NCBI GenBank assembly: GCA_014218235.1
Contig: CM024758.1
Location: 68,210,206 to 68,274,205, forward strand
Reading direction: 5' to 3'
DNA length: 64,000 bases
From: Colocasia esculenta
Taxonomy: Eukaryota; Streptophyta; Magnoliopsida; Alismatales; Araceae
The translations under genes and the position numbers were made by a program. Below the pieces are notes generated by a model. That model did no database searches, was not told where the DNA came from, and saw only the letters and a list, made by a program, of their open reading frames with translations. Shown here piece after piece: positions 1-11,893 of the stretch; position 1 is the stretch's first letter; each line of letters opens with the position of its first letter.

Positions 1-750
1 CATGTTTTGTACAAAGTTATGATGGCAGTTCGAGATTCTCTTGATGCCTTTCCTTTCCGAGATATGGATATTTTGTTTGCCCACAGGCATTTGCTTCATT
101 CTTGGGGAATTTCAGTTCCAGTGTTACATCCGCCCCTCCCAAGAATCATCAAATGGCTTTCACCTCCTTCTAGAAGACTGAAGTTGAATGTTGATGGTGC
201 ATTTAAGGCTGGGTTGAGCATAGCGGCTGGTGGTGGCATTCTTAGAGATGGAGCTGGTGATATCATCTTTGCTTATGCTTCCAGATATTATAATGTTCAT
301 TCCAGTATTGAAGCTGAGGCTCTGGCTTTCCGGGATGGTGTTTCTTTGTGTAATCAAAGGGGTGTCAGTGAGTTATCTATTGAATCTGATTCCATGGTGC
401 TGGTTCACTTCTTGAAGGGACAATGCTCTTGCCCTTGGCGCATCTACTTTCCCATCCAGGACATTCTTAATAGATGCCAGAATCTTCACCTTTCTATTTC
501 TCATGTCTTTAGGGAGGCTAACCAGGTTGCTGATTCTCTTGCTGGTTATGGTTGTACTAGTTCTGTTCCTTGCTTTATTTGGACCTCTTGGGCTGACCTT
601 CCTCTTGCTGTAAAGGGACCTATCGTCTTGATAAGATGGGGCTTCATACTATTCGGCCCTAAGTCCCTTTTGTATGCTCCCTTAATTTGCTTTAATAAAA
701 TTCCCTGGTTGGTTTGTGGTGGTGGAGCGAACAACTCATCACTTCCCTGA
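1..750 (+). CDS. LINE ORF2 C-terminus, RNase H domain (5' partial)
   Basis: The frame is open from base 1 to TGA at 748-750. Counting from codon 7, an RNase H1-type fold (RVT_3-like) covers about residues 58-180. The acidic catalytic residues are visible: D in NVDGA (about 63), E in IEAEA (about 102), D in ESDSM (about 128) and D in QVADSLA (about 176). A GGGILRDGAG strand lies between the first two. Such a terminal RNase H is known in many plant L1-like ORF2 proteins, where it degrades the RNA strand of the cDNA hybrid. The RT and endonuclease parts would lie upstream of the window. All four acidic positions are kept, so this part is not visibly decayed. A stand-alone RNase H-like host gene is possible but less likely given the poly(A). 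Confidence 0.75.
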   Translation, partial: HVLYKVMMAVRDSLDAFPFRDMDILFAHRHLLHSWGISVPVLHPPLPRIIKWLSPPSRRLKLNVDGAFKAGLSIAAGGGILRDGAGDIIFAYASRYYNVHSSIEAEALAFRDGVSLCNQRGVSELSIESDSMVLVHFLKGQCSCPWRIYFPIQDILNRCQNLHLSISHVFREANQVADSLAGYGCTSSVPCFIWTSWADLPLAVKGPIVLIRWGFILFGPKSLLYAPLICFNKIPWLVCGGGANNSSLP

Positions 751-804
751 AGGGGTGAGCGCTCTCCTACTCTGCCTCTCATGTATTTGTTTAAAAAAAA
801 AAAA
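1..804 (+). mobile_element. 3' end of a LINE (L1-type) retrotransposon
   Basis: The window opens inside a reading frame ending in a plant LINE-type RNase H domain (stop at 748-750). About 45 nt of 3' UTR follow, then a run of about 12 A at 793-804. A 3' poly(A) directly after an ORF2-like end is the signature of target-primed reverse transcription. The sequence immediately after the A-run is the tandem array of SIRE-like LTR S1, so I infer that the LINE inserted into that LTR. The 5' end and the 5' TSD lie outside the window, so the insertion edge rests only on the poly(A). Confidence 0.75.
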
Positions 805-805
805 G

Positions 806-1165
806 AAACAACGATTCAATAAGTTAAACAACGATTTGATCGCTGTAACGATTTGATAAGTGAAACAACGATTTGATCGCTGTAATGATTCGATAAGTGA
901 AACAACGATTTAATCACTGTAACGATTCAGTAAGTTAAACAACGATTTGATCCTTGTAACGATTCGATAAGAGAAACAACGATTCGATACGCTAAACAAC
1001 GATTTGATCGCTGTAACGATTCGATAAGTGAAACAATGATTTGATCGCTGTAACGATTCGATAAGTGAAACAACGATTTGATCGCTGTAACGATTCGATA
1101 AGTGAAACAACGATTTGATAACTGTAATGAATCGGTAAGTCAAACAACGATTTGATCGCTATAAC
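806..1165. repeat. 37-bp tandem array in the S1 LTR
   Basis: About ten degenerate units of 37 bp, built from aacgatttgatcgctgt and aacgattcgataagtgaaac, run up to the left TSD of element A. The register is exact where units are best preserved (unit starts at 1026 and 1063). The array resumes after element A at 9788 in a more degenerate form. The core taacgatt also recurs, on the opposite strand, in the S2 LTR array. I therefore read this as an LTR-internal array and not a chromosomal satellite. Confidence 0.85.
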
Positions 1166-4100
1166 TGTCACGCCCCCCCAATTTAGCAGTGGAATAAATC
1201 AGAGGGAAACGTGAGCAACGAGTATGGTAATGTAAATTGTGCATACAGACGCAAACATCAGAGCATCTAACGAACAATAATTGAAACAAACTCTTGATTT
1301 CATTATAAAATCACTAAGACCATTACAACCACTAATTCGGAGCCACTAAATAGGGCTCAATGACATCATTACATTGAAAAGAAATCTAAAGCAATACTAT
1401 TAGACTCCATAGTACAAGGGTAACTTCATCAACTAACTCCAGGTCACTCATCACTCTTGTACTGTCCCATAGGTGTGTGTAACGTCATTGTCTGGCTTAC
1501 TTGAGACACAATAACAAATAACGAAGGGTGAGCGATAACACCTAGTAGGACTTAAATCTCAATAGTCAAGCAGTCTTTAAATGATTAATGCTTTAAATGG
1601 TAGAGTAACTAATGATAGAGAGAGTCATGTAAAGTCGAGAAAGTAATAGCACAAGTAACATGGTTCGAATAGCAGATGAATCAAGTATAGCACGATGACT
1701 AAAGTCAAGTCACGATAGAAACGATAACATCAATAGCAAGTAACATCATTGTCAAGAAATAGCAAGCGACAAGTATAGCAAGGAGAGATAGTAGATGGTC
1801 ATGTAAAGAGTAAATTGCACTTTGATTGACTCTCATCAATCGAGATAGTATAGCACTTTTGATTAACTTTCGTCAATTGAAATAGTAATGGCACTTTAGT
1901 TATCTATAGATAGCCGAGAGAGAATATAGCACTTTGAATGCGACTAAATCAGGATAGAACGCAATAACTAAAGATAGCAAGTATCAAGTAGAGCAAGTAG
2001 AGAGTACGACAGTAGTCGCTCAATAACATGACAGTAGCAGTTCAGTAACAGTCAGTGGCAGTACAGTAATAGTGTAGTACGTCTGAACTAACAGACTAAC
2101 AATAACAGTGTAACAGTCAGATGTCTAGCTAATTTAGAACAGTAAGTCAGGACCGGTGCAAATGCATACACCGTCAATAGCCCCTGCAGGTATTTTCGGG
2201 TGGCTCTCCGCCCCCAGGACTAGATTGGAGCCCCTCGGACACTCTCTGTGCCCTCAACAGTACGCATTCAAGTTAGTAGAGTCACAAGACCCATTTTAGC
2301 GCTAGACAGTCATGAGCAGTACAAAACAGTAGGAGCCACAACGCTCAAAGGGTACCAAGAGAGTACTAGATGAATAGACGAGAGAGACGAGATAGTAGAG
2401 TGAACGTGAATAGATGAGCGAGTAAAGTATAGATGAGATCTTATGGTCATTGCACATGAAACGTCGAGTAACGTGCGATGGTAACAGTTGCACAACACGC
2501 GCGTACGGTGTTGGCAGTCAGGTGGAACTCACTACCCTTCTACTGGCCATGTTACGCACAGGTCCAGAGGTCCGGCGTGATTCAAGATAAGATAGAGAAC
2601 AATCTACGGTCGTTTGGATCTTGCTGATCCCTAGAGGTGTCATAGGTGTTAGGGTACAACCAACTCGTTGACCATGTGAGAATCCATGGACAGAGGAGAC
2701 TTACGAAGGCCTTGAATAAAGACTCACTAGTCCGGCAGAAGGAGTATCCGACGGAGAGTTCATCCAAGTCAAGAGAAAGTGTGAATATAGAAACAAGTGC
2801 TCGACGTTCTAGAGAAATTCTAGAACAGTGGAGCATCGGTAACGGTATTCCCAAAGACATCGCATGAAACGTAGACAAGTTCATTTAAAATAGGGCAATT
2901 GAATTACATAATTGCAATAATTTTCCAGATGTATTATGAAGTAATTTCATGCCAAGTTAAGTTCGATTGGATGGTTCAAGTGTGTGCATGTGACATAGAG
3001 AATTTTGAAATATGAAAGAGTCACGTGAATAACTTAAATTAATTACAATATGTCCAAGATTTATTAGCATTGTTTACTATGTTAGGAGAGTTAACACTGC
3101 ATGAGTTCACTATAGCAAAACAAGACTTGCAAAAGATAGGGGTTTTTCATGAAAAACTTCAGAACGCGATGGATCTCGGTAAGGGTCGCGACAGGGCTGA
3201 CTAGAACGCGATAGGGTCGTTTGAGGATCGCGACAGGTCGTTTAGGTCAGGCGGCCAGAACGCGACAGTTTACCCTGTCGCGGTCAGATCGCGACAAGGT
3301 CCTGTGTCGCGACGTCCCTGAGAAGCGGCCTATCGGCCCATCGCGTTCTCAGGTCCTGCGCCTGAGTCGAGCGGGAAAAAGGACAGAGCCTCGGATTGCG
3401 GGCCAACTTTCTATCTTTTGACACAGGGTCGTTCATAAAATCATAACTAATTGTACAGTCGATGAAAAAACATGAATCCAACTGCGAATCGATCTAGACA
3501 TGAAAGGGTAGTCCTAGTAATTAGGAATTGAAAAGTAAGCATGGTCTCAACATGATTCAAACAGGTTGATTCACAGGGTGCATGATATAGTACACGGTTG
3601 AGATCAACGATTTAATTCGCAAGATAGGATGGATGAAAAATAGGGCTTTCAGGGGCAAAAGTTCCCTAATGATCATCAGTGTCTCCATTAAATATTTCAA
3701 GGCATGGGATAGAGTATTCAAGAAGATATAAATTAAACATGAAGGTTCAGGGTCAAGGTGTTTGCAGAAGTTCAAAATTCAAGAAGAAAATATTGGCTTG
3801 ATGAAAAATTATAAAACTTGATAGGTTTATTCCTAGTCCATGGAACAATCTACAGTCGAAATTTCTTTAGTTTTGCTCTTGAGAATGCCTACCTTGACTG
3901 GATTTCCTCCTCTAGGGCTAGAACTTGAAGAACGAGAGAGAGAGCTTGAGAGAGTCTTCTCCCCTTGAGATCTCCTCTTCCTTGGCCTCTCCTCTTGGTC
4001 CAGCAACCCTTGGCAACGAGCTAGGGCCGGCCATGGGGGATTTAGGAGAGTATTTATGCTTGTTGAGTTGTTATTTCCTAATAGAACTCTAACTCCTATT

Positions 4101-4830
4101 TAATTCCGAATTTCCTATTTCTTAACCTCCTTCCAAGATTTCCACTTCCTATTTGGGTTAGGATGGGAGTTAAATTCGTGGTCAACCTATTAGGGTAGGT
4201 TTAGGAATCCAATTCTAACTCAAACTTCTTATTTTAATACTTTAATACCCTTTTTCTATTTAGGTAATATTTAAGTTACGAATTTAGAGTATTTTCCTAT
4301 TATTCTTCTTTTAAAAGTCCCTATTTTGGCCCAATAAATTCTAGAGAGTCCATTTAACAAAACCCATTATTTATTGGAATTTATCTTATGGGATTTCCCT
4401 TTTTAATTAGGGAATAATAGAGTTAGGGATTTTTATTGCATTTCTTTACTTGAATTTATTCATGGGCCATGAGAGGTCCATTGGTTCAATTCCGATAATG
4501 GGTATTCATTTCATGATGTTGGAAGTTTCTCCGACATGTTCGTTTAATTTATGGGCGCGTTATCTTTCCGTGTTAACGGTTTTCCGACTTAGTTCCCTAA
4601 TTTGGATAATTAGTCACATTGTGACATACGCTTGGCCAATCAGATTTTTTGTTGCTTGAATTTCTTAGTAGAACACTTAGGAATAATGTCTGGGGTTGAT
4701 TTATAATTTTTTAAAAAAATTTCGATGTATTCTTGCACATACGATAGTGGTACGTATGTTTCTATTATTTCGATTTAAAGAAATTATTATTTCGAATTTT
4801 TAAGTATTAATTTTTTTTCGGGTTGCTACA
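1166..4830 (-). repeat. Element A 3' LTR (left copy)
   Basis: A 3.66-kb LTR with TG..CA ends, matching 6125-9787 throughout with scattered substitutions. From left to right it holds AGTA/CAGTA-rich simple sequence (about 1970-2120), a GCGAC/GTCGC-rich dyad cluster (about 3150-3410), a splice-donor-like cctac (3888-3892), a TATA-like tatttatg (4051-4058 on the plus strand) and an AT-rich U3 end. No significant coding region is seen. The short ORFs are not similar to known proteins. Confidence 0.93.
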
Positions 4831-4843
4831 TCCTCCCCCACTT
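4831..4843 (-). promoter_or_regulatory. Polypurine tract of element A
   Basis: On the minus strand AAGTGGGGGAGGA lies directly against the start of the 3' LTR (TGTAGC). This is the expected position and composition of the primer for plus-strand DNA synthesis. Confidence 0.85.
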
Positions 4844-4999
4844 AAAAAGAATTTGGTCCCTAAATTCATATGGTATGATACGTCTACCAATTTATTATGG
4901 ATATTTCATTCCATCACCTCTCCCACTTAGGGCTTTGCTATCGCGAAAGTAATATGAAATTAAACTAAGGGTTTAGTGATGGTACCTTGTCCACCCTCA

Positions 5000-5912
5000 T
5001 TGGCATGATTTATATCCACAAGGGCTTGTAATTGTCCTTGATGTGGAGTTTGGTTCTTCTTTGTTGGACAATCGATGACTCGATGTTGTTGACTTCCACA
5101 TCGCAAGCATCTGCCCAATTTCTTTCAACAGTTATCAACCTGATGCCCTGGCTTTTCACAAAATTCACAGACTTCTTCCGCTTCACTTCCCTTTTTAATC
5201 TCTTGCTATCTACTATATTTCTTTCTTTATTATCATTGGAATGAGTAGCGCGTTCCCTTTTCAACACCTTCTTCTTATGGATCTTTTCAAGAAGTTCCAT
5301 GGTGTCCTCTACTAATTGAGCTCTCAAGACCATGACTGAATATACTTCGATGTCTAGTGGAGCCAACTTTTCCCAGAACACAGGTCTCAACACTTCTAAA
5401 AATCTCTTTGCCTTCATCTTTTCCGTACTCACCAAATGTGGTACACACTGTGCTAGTCTTTCAAATTGCGCTTCATATTCTGCTACAGACATCATTCGTT
5501 GTTTTAAATTGGCGAATTCATTTGCCTTATTCTCACGAATCCTCTCGGAAAAATATTTGGTGTTGAAGAGTTCTAAAAATTTATCCAACTCTATGTTGAT
5601 TGTTGGGTAATTGTCGACTAGAAGCTTCCTACCAAGCTCTAGCATCGCGGTCCAACTGGAAGGTTGCCAGAAAAACTTTCTCCTGCTCTGAACATTGCAT
5701 AACTCTAAAGATTCGTTCCATCGCCTTCACCCAATTTTTGCTTCATAGGGATCCGGAGTTCAATTAAACCTAGGGGGATTTATTCGTTGAAAGTTCCCAT
5801 ATAAGTTTCCTGCCCCATTTCTTGCTCCTACTTGAATCACGTTGTTAAGGGCTTGAGTTAACCCCTGTACAGTCTGTTGTAATTCGTGAATTTGTGCATG
5901 CTCGCCAGCCAT
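5000..5912 (-). pseudogene. Element A gag relic
   Basis: The likely start is the ATG at 5910-5912, 12 nt after a 3' splice site-like CTCACAG. The N-terminal part (MAGEHAQIHELQ) is followed by a gag core. That core is split over three frames: about 5912-5750, then 5750-5640, then the open stretch 5645-5010 with residues such as FLELFNTKYF and SVAEYEAQFERL. A CCHC zinc knuckle, CLRCGSQQHRVIDC (CX2CX4HX4C), lies near 5074-5115 in another frame after a stop. Gag forms the particle and the knuckle binds RNA. At least two frameshifts and several stops make it non-functional. The knuckle resembles that of H, which suggests a Tekay-like partner. Confidence 0.85.
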
Positions 5913-5924
5913 CTCCTCTAGTTC

Positions 5925-8849
5925 CTGTGAGCAAGAATACTTATTAATGTCTTCTTAAACTTAGGGTGCTTATACATATAGTAAAGCTCCTAGCATAACC
6001 CCAAGCTTTATCCAATCTCTCACATAGGTATGGTGGTTGACTTAGACACGATCATGGCAGTTCACCTAGAACATCCCTAGACTTAAAATATCCTAATAAG
6101 GACATCCTAAGCTCTGATACCAACTGTCACGCCCCTCCAATTTAGCAGCGGAATAAATCAGAGGGAAACGTGAGCAACGAGTATGGTAACGTAAATTGCG
6201 CATACAGACGCAAACATCAGAGCATCTAACGAACAATAATTGAAATAAACTCTTGATTTCATTATAAAATCACTAAGACCATTAAAACCACTAATTCAGA
6301 GCCAACACATAGGGCTCAATGACATCATTACATTGAAAAGAAATCTAAAGCAATAACTATTAGACTGCATAGTACTAGGGTAACTTCATCAACTGACTCC
6401 AGGTCGCTCATCACTCAGGTCCTGTCCCATAGGTGTGTGTAACGTCATTGTCCGACTTACCTGAGACAGAATAACAAATAACGAAGGGTGAGCGATAACG
6501 CCCAGTAGGACTTAAATCTCAATAGTCAAGTAGGCTTTAAATGATTAATGCTTTAAATGACAGAGTAACTAATGATTGAGAGAGTCATGTAAAGTCGAGA
6601 AAGTAATAGCACAAGTAACATGGTTCGAATAGCAGATGAATCAAGTATAGCACGATGACTAAAGTCAAGTCACGATAGAAACGATAACATCAATAGCAAG
6701 TAACATCATTGTCAAGAAATAGCAAGCGACATGTATAGCAAGGAGAGATAGTAGATGGTCATGTAAAGAGTAAATTGCACTTTGATTGATTCTCATCAAT
6801 CGAGGTAGTATAGCACTTTTGATTAACTTTCATCAATCGAAATAGTAATGGCACTTTAGTTATCCGTAGATAGCCCAGAGAATATAACACTTTGAATGCG
6901 ACTAAGTCAGGATAGAATGCAATAACTCAAGATAGCAAGTATCAAGTAGAGCAAGTAGAGAGTACGAAAGTAGTCGCTCAATAACAGGACAGTAGCAGTT
7001 CAGTAACAGTCAGTGGCAGTACAGTAATAGTGTAGTACGTCTGAACTAACAGACTAACAATAACAGTGTAACAGTCAGATGTCTAGCTAATTTAGAACAG
7101 TAAGTCAGGACCGGTGCAAATGCATACACCGTCAATAGCCCTGCAGGTATTTTCGGGTGGCTCTCTGCCCCCAGGACTAGATTGGAGCCCCTCGGACACT
7201 CTCTGTGCCCTCAACAGTACGCATTCAAGTTAGTAGAGTCACAAGACCCATTTTAGCGCTAGACAGTCATGAGCAGTACAAAACAGTAGGAGCCACAACG
7301 CTCAAAGGGTACCAAGAGAGTACTAGATGAATAGACGAGAGAGACGAGATAGTAGAGTGAACGTGAATAGATGAGCGAGTAAAGTATAGATGAGATCTTA
7401 TGGTCATTGCACATGAAACGTCGAGTAACAAGCGATGGTAACAGTTGCACAACACACACGTACGGTGTTAGCAGTCAGGTGGAACTCACTACCCTTCCAC
7501 TGGCCATGTTACGCACAGGTCCAGAGGTCCGGCATGATTCAAGATAAGATAGAGAACAATCTAAGGTCGTTTGGATCTTGCTGATCCCTAGAGGTGTCAT
7601 AGGTTTTAGGGTACAACCAGCTCGTCGACCATGTGGGAATCCATGGACAGAGGAGACTTACGGAGGCCTTGAACAAAGACTCACTAGTCCGGCAGAAGGA
7701 GTATCTGATGGAGAGTTCGTCCAAGTCAAGAGAAAGTGTGAATATAGAAACAAGTGCTCGACGTTCTAGAGGAATTCTAGAACAGTGGAGCGTCGGTAAC
7801 GGTATTCCCAAAGACATCGCATGAAACGTAGACAAGTTCATTTAAAATAGGGCAATAGAATTACATAATTGCAATAATTTTTCAGATGTATTATGAAGTA
7901 ATTTCATGCCAAGTTAAGTTCGATTGGATGGTTCAAGTGTGTGCATGTGACATAGAGAATTTTTGAATATGAAAGAGTCACGTGAATAACTTAAATTAAT
8001 TAAAATATGTTCAAGATTTATCAGCTTCGTTTACTATGTTAGGAGAGTTAACAGGGCATGAGTTCACTGTAGAAAAACAAGACTTGCAAAAAATAGGGGG
8101 TTTTCATGAAAAACTTCAGAACGCGACGGGTCTCGGTAAGGGTCGCGACAGGGCTGACTAGAACGCAACATGGTCGTTTGAGGATCGCGCAGGTCGTTCA
8201 GGTCAGGCGGCCAGAACGCGACGGTTTACCCTGTCGCGATCAGATCGTGACAAGGTCCTGTGTCGCAATGGCCCTGAGAACGCGGCCTATCGGCCCGTCA
8301 TGTTCTCACGTCCTGCGCCTGAGTCGATCAGGAAAAAGGACAGAGCCTCGGATTACGGGCCAACTTTCTATCTTTTGACACAGGGTCGTTCATAAAATCA
8401 TAACTAATTGTACAGTCGATGAAAAATCATGAATCCAGCTGCGAATCGATCTAGGCATGAAAGGGTAGTCCTAGTAATTAGGAATTGAAAAGTAAGCATG
8501 GTCTCAACATGATTCAAACAGGTTGATTCACGGGGTGCATGATACAGTACACAGTTGAGATCAACGATTTAATTCGCAAGATAAGATGGATGAAAATTAG
8601 GGCTTTCACGGGCGAAAGTTCCCTAACGATCATCAGTGTCTCCATTAAAGATTTCAAGGCATGGGATAGAGTATTCAAGAAGATATAAATTAAACATGAA
8701 GGTTCGGGGTCAAGGTGTTTGTAGAACTTCAAAATTCAAGAAGAAAATATTGGCTTAATGGAAAATTATGAAACTTGAGGGTTTTGTTCCTAGTATATGG
8801 AACAATCTACAGTCGAAATTTCATTAGTTTTTTTCTTGAGAATTCCAAC
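5925..8849 (-). other. Predicted leader intron of element A, spanning the PBS
   Basis: On the minus strand the right LTR has TCAAG|GTTGG with the donor GT at 8849-8848; the left LTR has the equivalent TCAAG|GTAGG. The acceptor TTCTTGCTCACAG|G ends at 5925, 12 nt before the gag ATG, and is preceded by T-rich sequence. The 2925-nt interval would contain the rest of the LTR, its GCGAC dyads and the PBS. This is a motif-based prediction from consensus sites and the matching layout in B, C and H. Confidence 0.5.
6111..6122 (-). promoter_or_regulatory. Primer-binding site of element A (tRNA iMet type)
   Basis: The minus strand reads TGGTATCAGAGC, 2 nt inside the 5' LTR. It is complementary to the 3' end of plant initiator methionine tRNA, the usual minus-strand primer of these families. 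Confidence 0.9.
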
Positions 8850-9787
8850 CTTGACTCGATTACCTCTTCTAGGGCTAGAACTTGAAGAACCAGAGAGAGA
8901 GCTTGAGAGAGGCTTCTCCCCACGAGATGTCCTCCTCCTTGGCCTCTCCTCCTGGTCCAGCAACCCTTGGCAATGAGCTAGGGCCAGCCATGGGGGATTT
9001 AGGAGAGTATTTATGCTTGTTGGGTTGTTATTTCCTAATAGGACTCTAACTCCTATTTAATTCTGAATTTCCTATTTCTTAACCTCCTTCCAAGCTTTCC
9101 ACTTCCTATTTGGGTTAGGATGTGAGTTAAATTCATGACCAACTTATTAGGGTAGGTTTATGAATCCAATTCTAACTCAAACTTCTTATTTTAATGTTTT
9201 AATACTTTTTTTCTATTTAGGTAATATTTATGTTACGAATTTAGAGTATTTTCCTATTATTCTTCTTTTAAAAGTCCTTATTTTGGCACAATAAATTCTA
9301 GAGGGTCCATTTAACAAAACCCATTATTTATTGGAATTTATCTTATGGGATTTCCCTTTTTAATTAGGGAATAATAGAGTTAGGGATTTTTATTGCATTT
9401 CTTTACTTGAATTTATTCATGGGCCATGAGAGGTCCATTGGTCCAATTCCGATAATGGGTAATCATTTCATGATGTTGGAAGTCTCTCCGACATGTTCGT
9501 TTAATTTATGGGCGTGTTATCTTTCTATGTTAACGGTTTTCCGACTTAGTTCCCTAATTTGGATAATTAGTCACGTTGTGACATACGCTTGGCCAATCGG
9601 ATTTTTCGTTGCTTGAGTTTCTTAGTTGAACACTTAGGAATAATGTCTGGGGTTGATTTATAAATTTTAAAGAATTTTCCGACGTATTCTTGCACATACG
9701 ATAGTGGTACGTATGTTTCTATTATTTCGATTTAATGACATTATTATTTCGAATTTTTAAGTATTAAATTTTGTACGGGTTGCTACA
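6125..9787 (-). repeat. Element A 5' LTR (right copy)
   Basis: This is the partner of 1166-4830, with TG..CA ends. It would supply the promoter. A TATA-like minus-strand sequence, CATAAATACTC, lies near 9006-9016, followed downstream by a purine/CT-rich leader (about 8850-8980) and a donor-like site at 8849-8848. The gcgac/gtcgc dyads lie at about 8120-8290. Differences from the left copy are scattered substitutions and small indels, so the insertion is not very recent. Confidence 0.92.
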
Positions 9788-11320
9788 ATAACGATTCGCT
9801 ATCACTTCAACATCGATTTGATCAAAACAACAATTTGATAGCAAACAACAATTTGCACATACTTGAACAACGATTTGCCTTAGTCAAAGAATGATTTGCT
9901 CAAACAACGATTTGCTCTTACTTGAACAACGATTTGCCTTAGTCAAAGAATGATTTGCTTCTACTCAAATAACAATTTGCTTGGACAACGATTTCATTAT
10001 TCACATCAACATAAAATTTCATTTATATATGGATTTTAATTATGAAATCAATTTCACGTATACAACAAGACTCTTCACAACGATTATGGTTTGAATGAAT
10101 TATCATGCATTTCATTATTATCTTCTCAGATAAAGCCTGATAATAACCATTCTATTCAAACATATTTTCAAAACTCTGTGGAGCTCAAGTCTTCCCGCGC
10201 ATACTAAGATCTTGATCATCCCACACGAAATCCTCTTGCTTACTTGATGTATCACATAGAATCTTGATTTGTGTTATGTCAGGATAGCCTTTCTAGTTTA
10301 AGCATATCATTATACTGCACGCTAATAGGGTTGACTGACAACGTAGATAAAAAGGAGTTGTCTAGGTATCTGTGTTTAATGCATGCAGGGCTTTTGTAGT
10401 AAAGCACGTCAAAGATGGATCTGTCAACCTGTCGAAAGGATAAAAGATTCAGAAAATCTTTCCTAAGGATGCAAGGACCAATCCAAGCGCTTATAGCTGC
10501 AGGCTCATCTCCACATGCCTACGACCAATCTCTCTAACGAGCATGAAGCTGTGAGACAACGGGCATCTGAACGGCTACTTCAACAGTCAAAATAATTTGC
10601 AGAAGATAAAAAGAAGACTGATGACTCCATGAAAAATGACACACACGAGTGATATACTTGAGCAACATATATAGAATCAATCAAGCACTTGCGAGCATCA
10701 GCAAGAAGAGCTTATTCCTTTCAGCGCACCAACCTTTAGCTCTCAGCTTTTTGAGTTTCATTTGCTTAGTCTTTGGAGAGCTAGTGTAGTTCTGAGAGAT
10801 TTTCGTGTTGCAAATCTTTGTCTCTCAGATTCAGCCTCAGATCAAGCAATCTCTTATAAGCTTGGTCTAGGGGCAATTTGCCTTTTACTCACATTCTCTC
10901 TATGTGTTCCTCTTCTTGTGTGAAGAGAAGACCTGTAGGAAACAGGTGGTTGTTATTCCCTTCATTGAAGAAGGAAGACCTGTTGCATCAGGTGTTGGTT
11001 TGTACCTCTTCGAGGTTAGAAGAGAAGGCCAGCTGTTGCTGGATGTGTAAGTGTCCTTAAGGGAGACAGTACTCTTGGTTAGTGAAATTCTAAGTTGTTG
11101 CTTGGGGACTAGACATAGGACTCCTTGGGATAGGAGGTCCGAACCAGGATAAAAATCTCCTATGTTGTGTGTTTTCTTGTTTGTCTTTACTCTCACTAAC
11201 ACTAACTATCGATCTTAGTATTTTTCTGTTAAGTATTTTTATTGACAAGTTTTAATTTAAAAAGAGCGTTTAGCAATTCATTCACCCCCCCCCCCCTCTG
11301 GGCTTGCTATCTGGGCAACA
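9788..11320 (+). repeat. S1 LTR, right part with promoter region
   Basis: After the second ataac TSD come degenerate aacaacgatttgc repeats (to about 10000), AT-rich sequence, then a TATA-like catatatagaa (10666-10676). A CT-rich leader, a gaaccaggat block (antisense of a block in the S2 LTR), 12 C and the terminal caaca follow. The small ORF at 10878-11060 has no recognisable content. The layout parallels S2 in the opposite direction. Confidence 0.7.
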
Positions 11321-11893
11321 TAGTCCAGCTCCAGGGATCAAGTCAATAGAGAAATTGACATCTGGTTTAGGTGGAATTCCTGGCAGCTCATCGAGGAAGA
11401 CGTCAGAGTAGTCCAAGACTATATGTATGTATTCTATTTTGGACCCTTTCCTTTAACTACTATGGCCGCCAGAAAAACCACACATCCTTTCCTTATCATG
11501 TTATGGGCTTGTATGGTAGAAATTAGAACCATACGTCTCTTGTGTCTAAGTCCATTGAATGATAACTTTGGGAATCACTAAATGTAACTTTCCCTTTTCT
11601 ACAGTTGACACTAGCTCCATAAGTGGAAAGCTAGTCGGCTCCCAAAATCACATCATAGCCTTCCATGGGTATACACACCAGGTTGGCTCTTAGATTGAGT
11701 TCCCCGATCATCACATTAGCTAATGAGAAATATTTGTAAAGTTTTGCTTTCTCTCCCAGAAGTGTTGTGATAGGAAATTCAAAACCCATATATGCAGGGT
11801 TAACATTAAGAGTATCAGCAAAGTTTTGAGATATGAACGAATGTGTAGCGCCAGTGTCAAACAAAAAAATGCTGATTGAGAGAAAACTTGTAG
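11321..11893 (-). pseudogene. Relic gypsy element G: protease and RT N-terminal edge
   Basis: On the minus strand the sequence from about 11888 down to 11640 encodes a retropepsin-like segment with the active-site string LFDTGATHSFIS. It is followed by GYDVILGAD-type sequence, where the frame ends at 11631. Further down (about 11460-11321) a shifted frame reads DELPGIPPKPDVNF, the typical entry to a gypsy RT. The S1 LTR truncates it on the left. The LTR of E truncates it on the right (TSD candidate tgtag, 11889-11893). The frame that continues past 11893 into the LTR is a chimera. G is the oldest layer visible here, and its lineage differs from E, whose protease reads differently. Confidence 0.8.

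Larger units (their letters stand above)
1166..9787 (-). mobile_element. Element A: non-autonomous gag-only LTR retrotransposon
   Basis: Two near-identical LTRs, 3665 bp and 3663 bp, flank only 1294 bp of internal sequence. Perfect TSDs (ataac) lie at 1161-1165 and 9788-9792. Read on the minus strand, each LTR runs from TGTAGCAACCCG to GGGGCGTGACA. The 5' LTR is the right copy, followed by an initiator-Met-type PBS (6111-6122), a gag relic (5912 to about 5000) and a polypurine tract (4831-4843). No protease, RT, RNase H or integrase sequence fits in the internal space. It is therefore a gag-bearing non-autonomous element (TR-GAG type), with LTRs so long that it also resembles a LARD. It must have been mobilised by another element's pol. 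Confidence 0.93.
805..11320 (+). mobile_element. SIRE-like copia LTR S1 (plus strand, 5' cut), split by element A
   Basis: Two pieces (805-1165 and 9793-11320) join across element A and together resemble one SIRE-type LTR in plus orientation. It contains a TCGTTA-type tandem array, a promoter region, a block matching the reverse complement of the S2 LTR (gaaccaggat near 11140), a run of 12 C (11285-11296), and the end ctgggcaaca at 11311-11320. The same layout occurs on the other strand in S2. What follows is gypsy sequence and not a PBS, so this is a 3' LTR or a solo LTR. Its TG start is not in the window, and the LINE has probably separated it. Confidence 0.7.

Noticed and set aside
806..1165. 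A CRISPR array or chromosomal satellite
   Set aside because: Units are contiguous without unique spacers, the setting is a plant retrotransposon, and the array fits inside a SIRE-like LTR.
4450..4659. A 69-codon ORF present in both A LTRs (also 9407-9616)
   Set aside because: Shared because LTRs are copies of each other. It has no similarity to known proteins, and it lies on the strand opposite to transcription.
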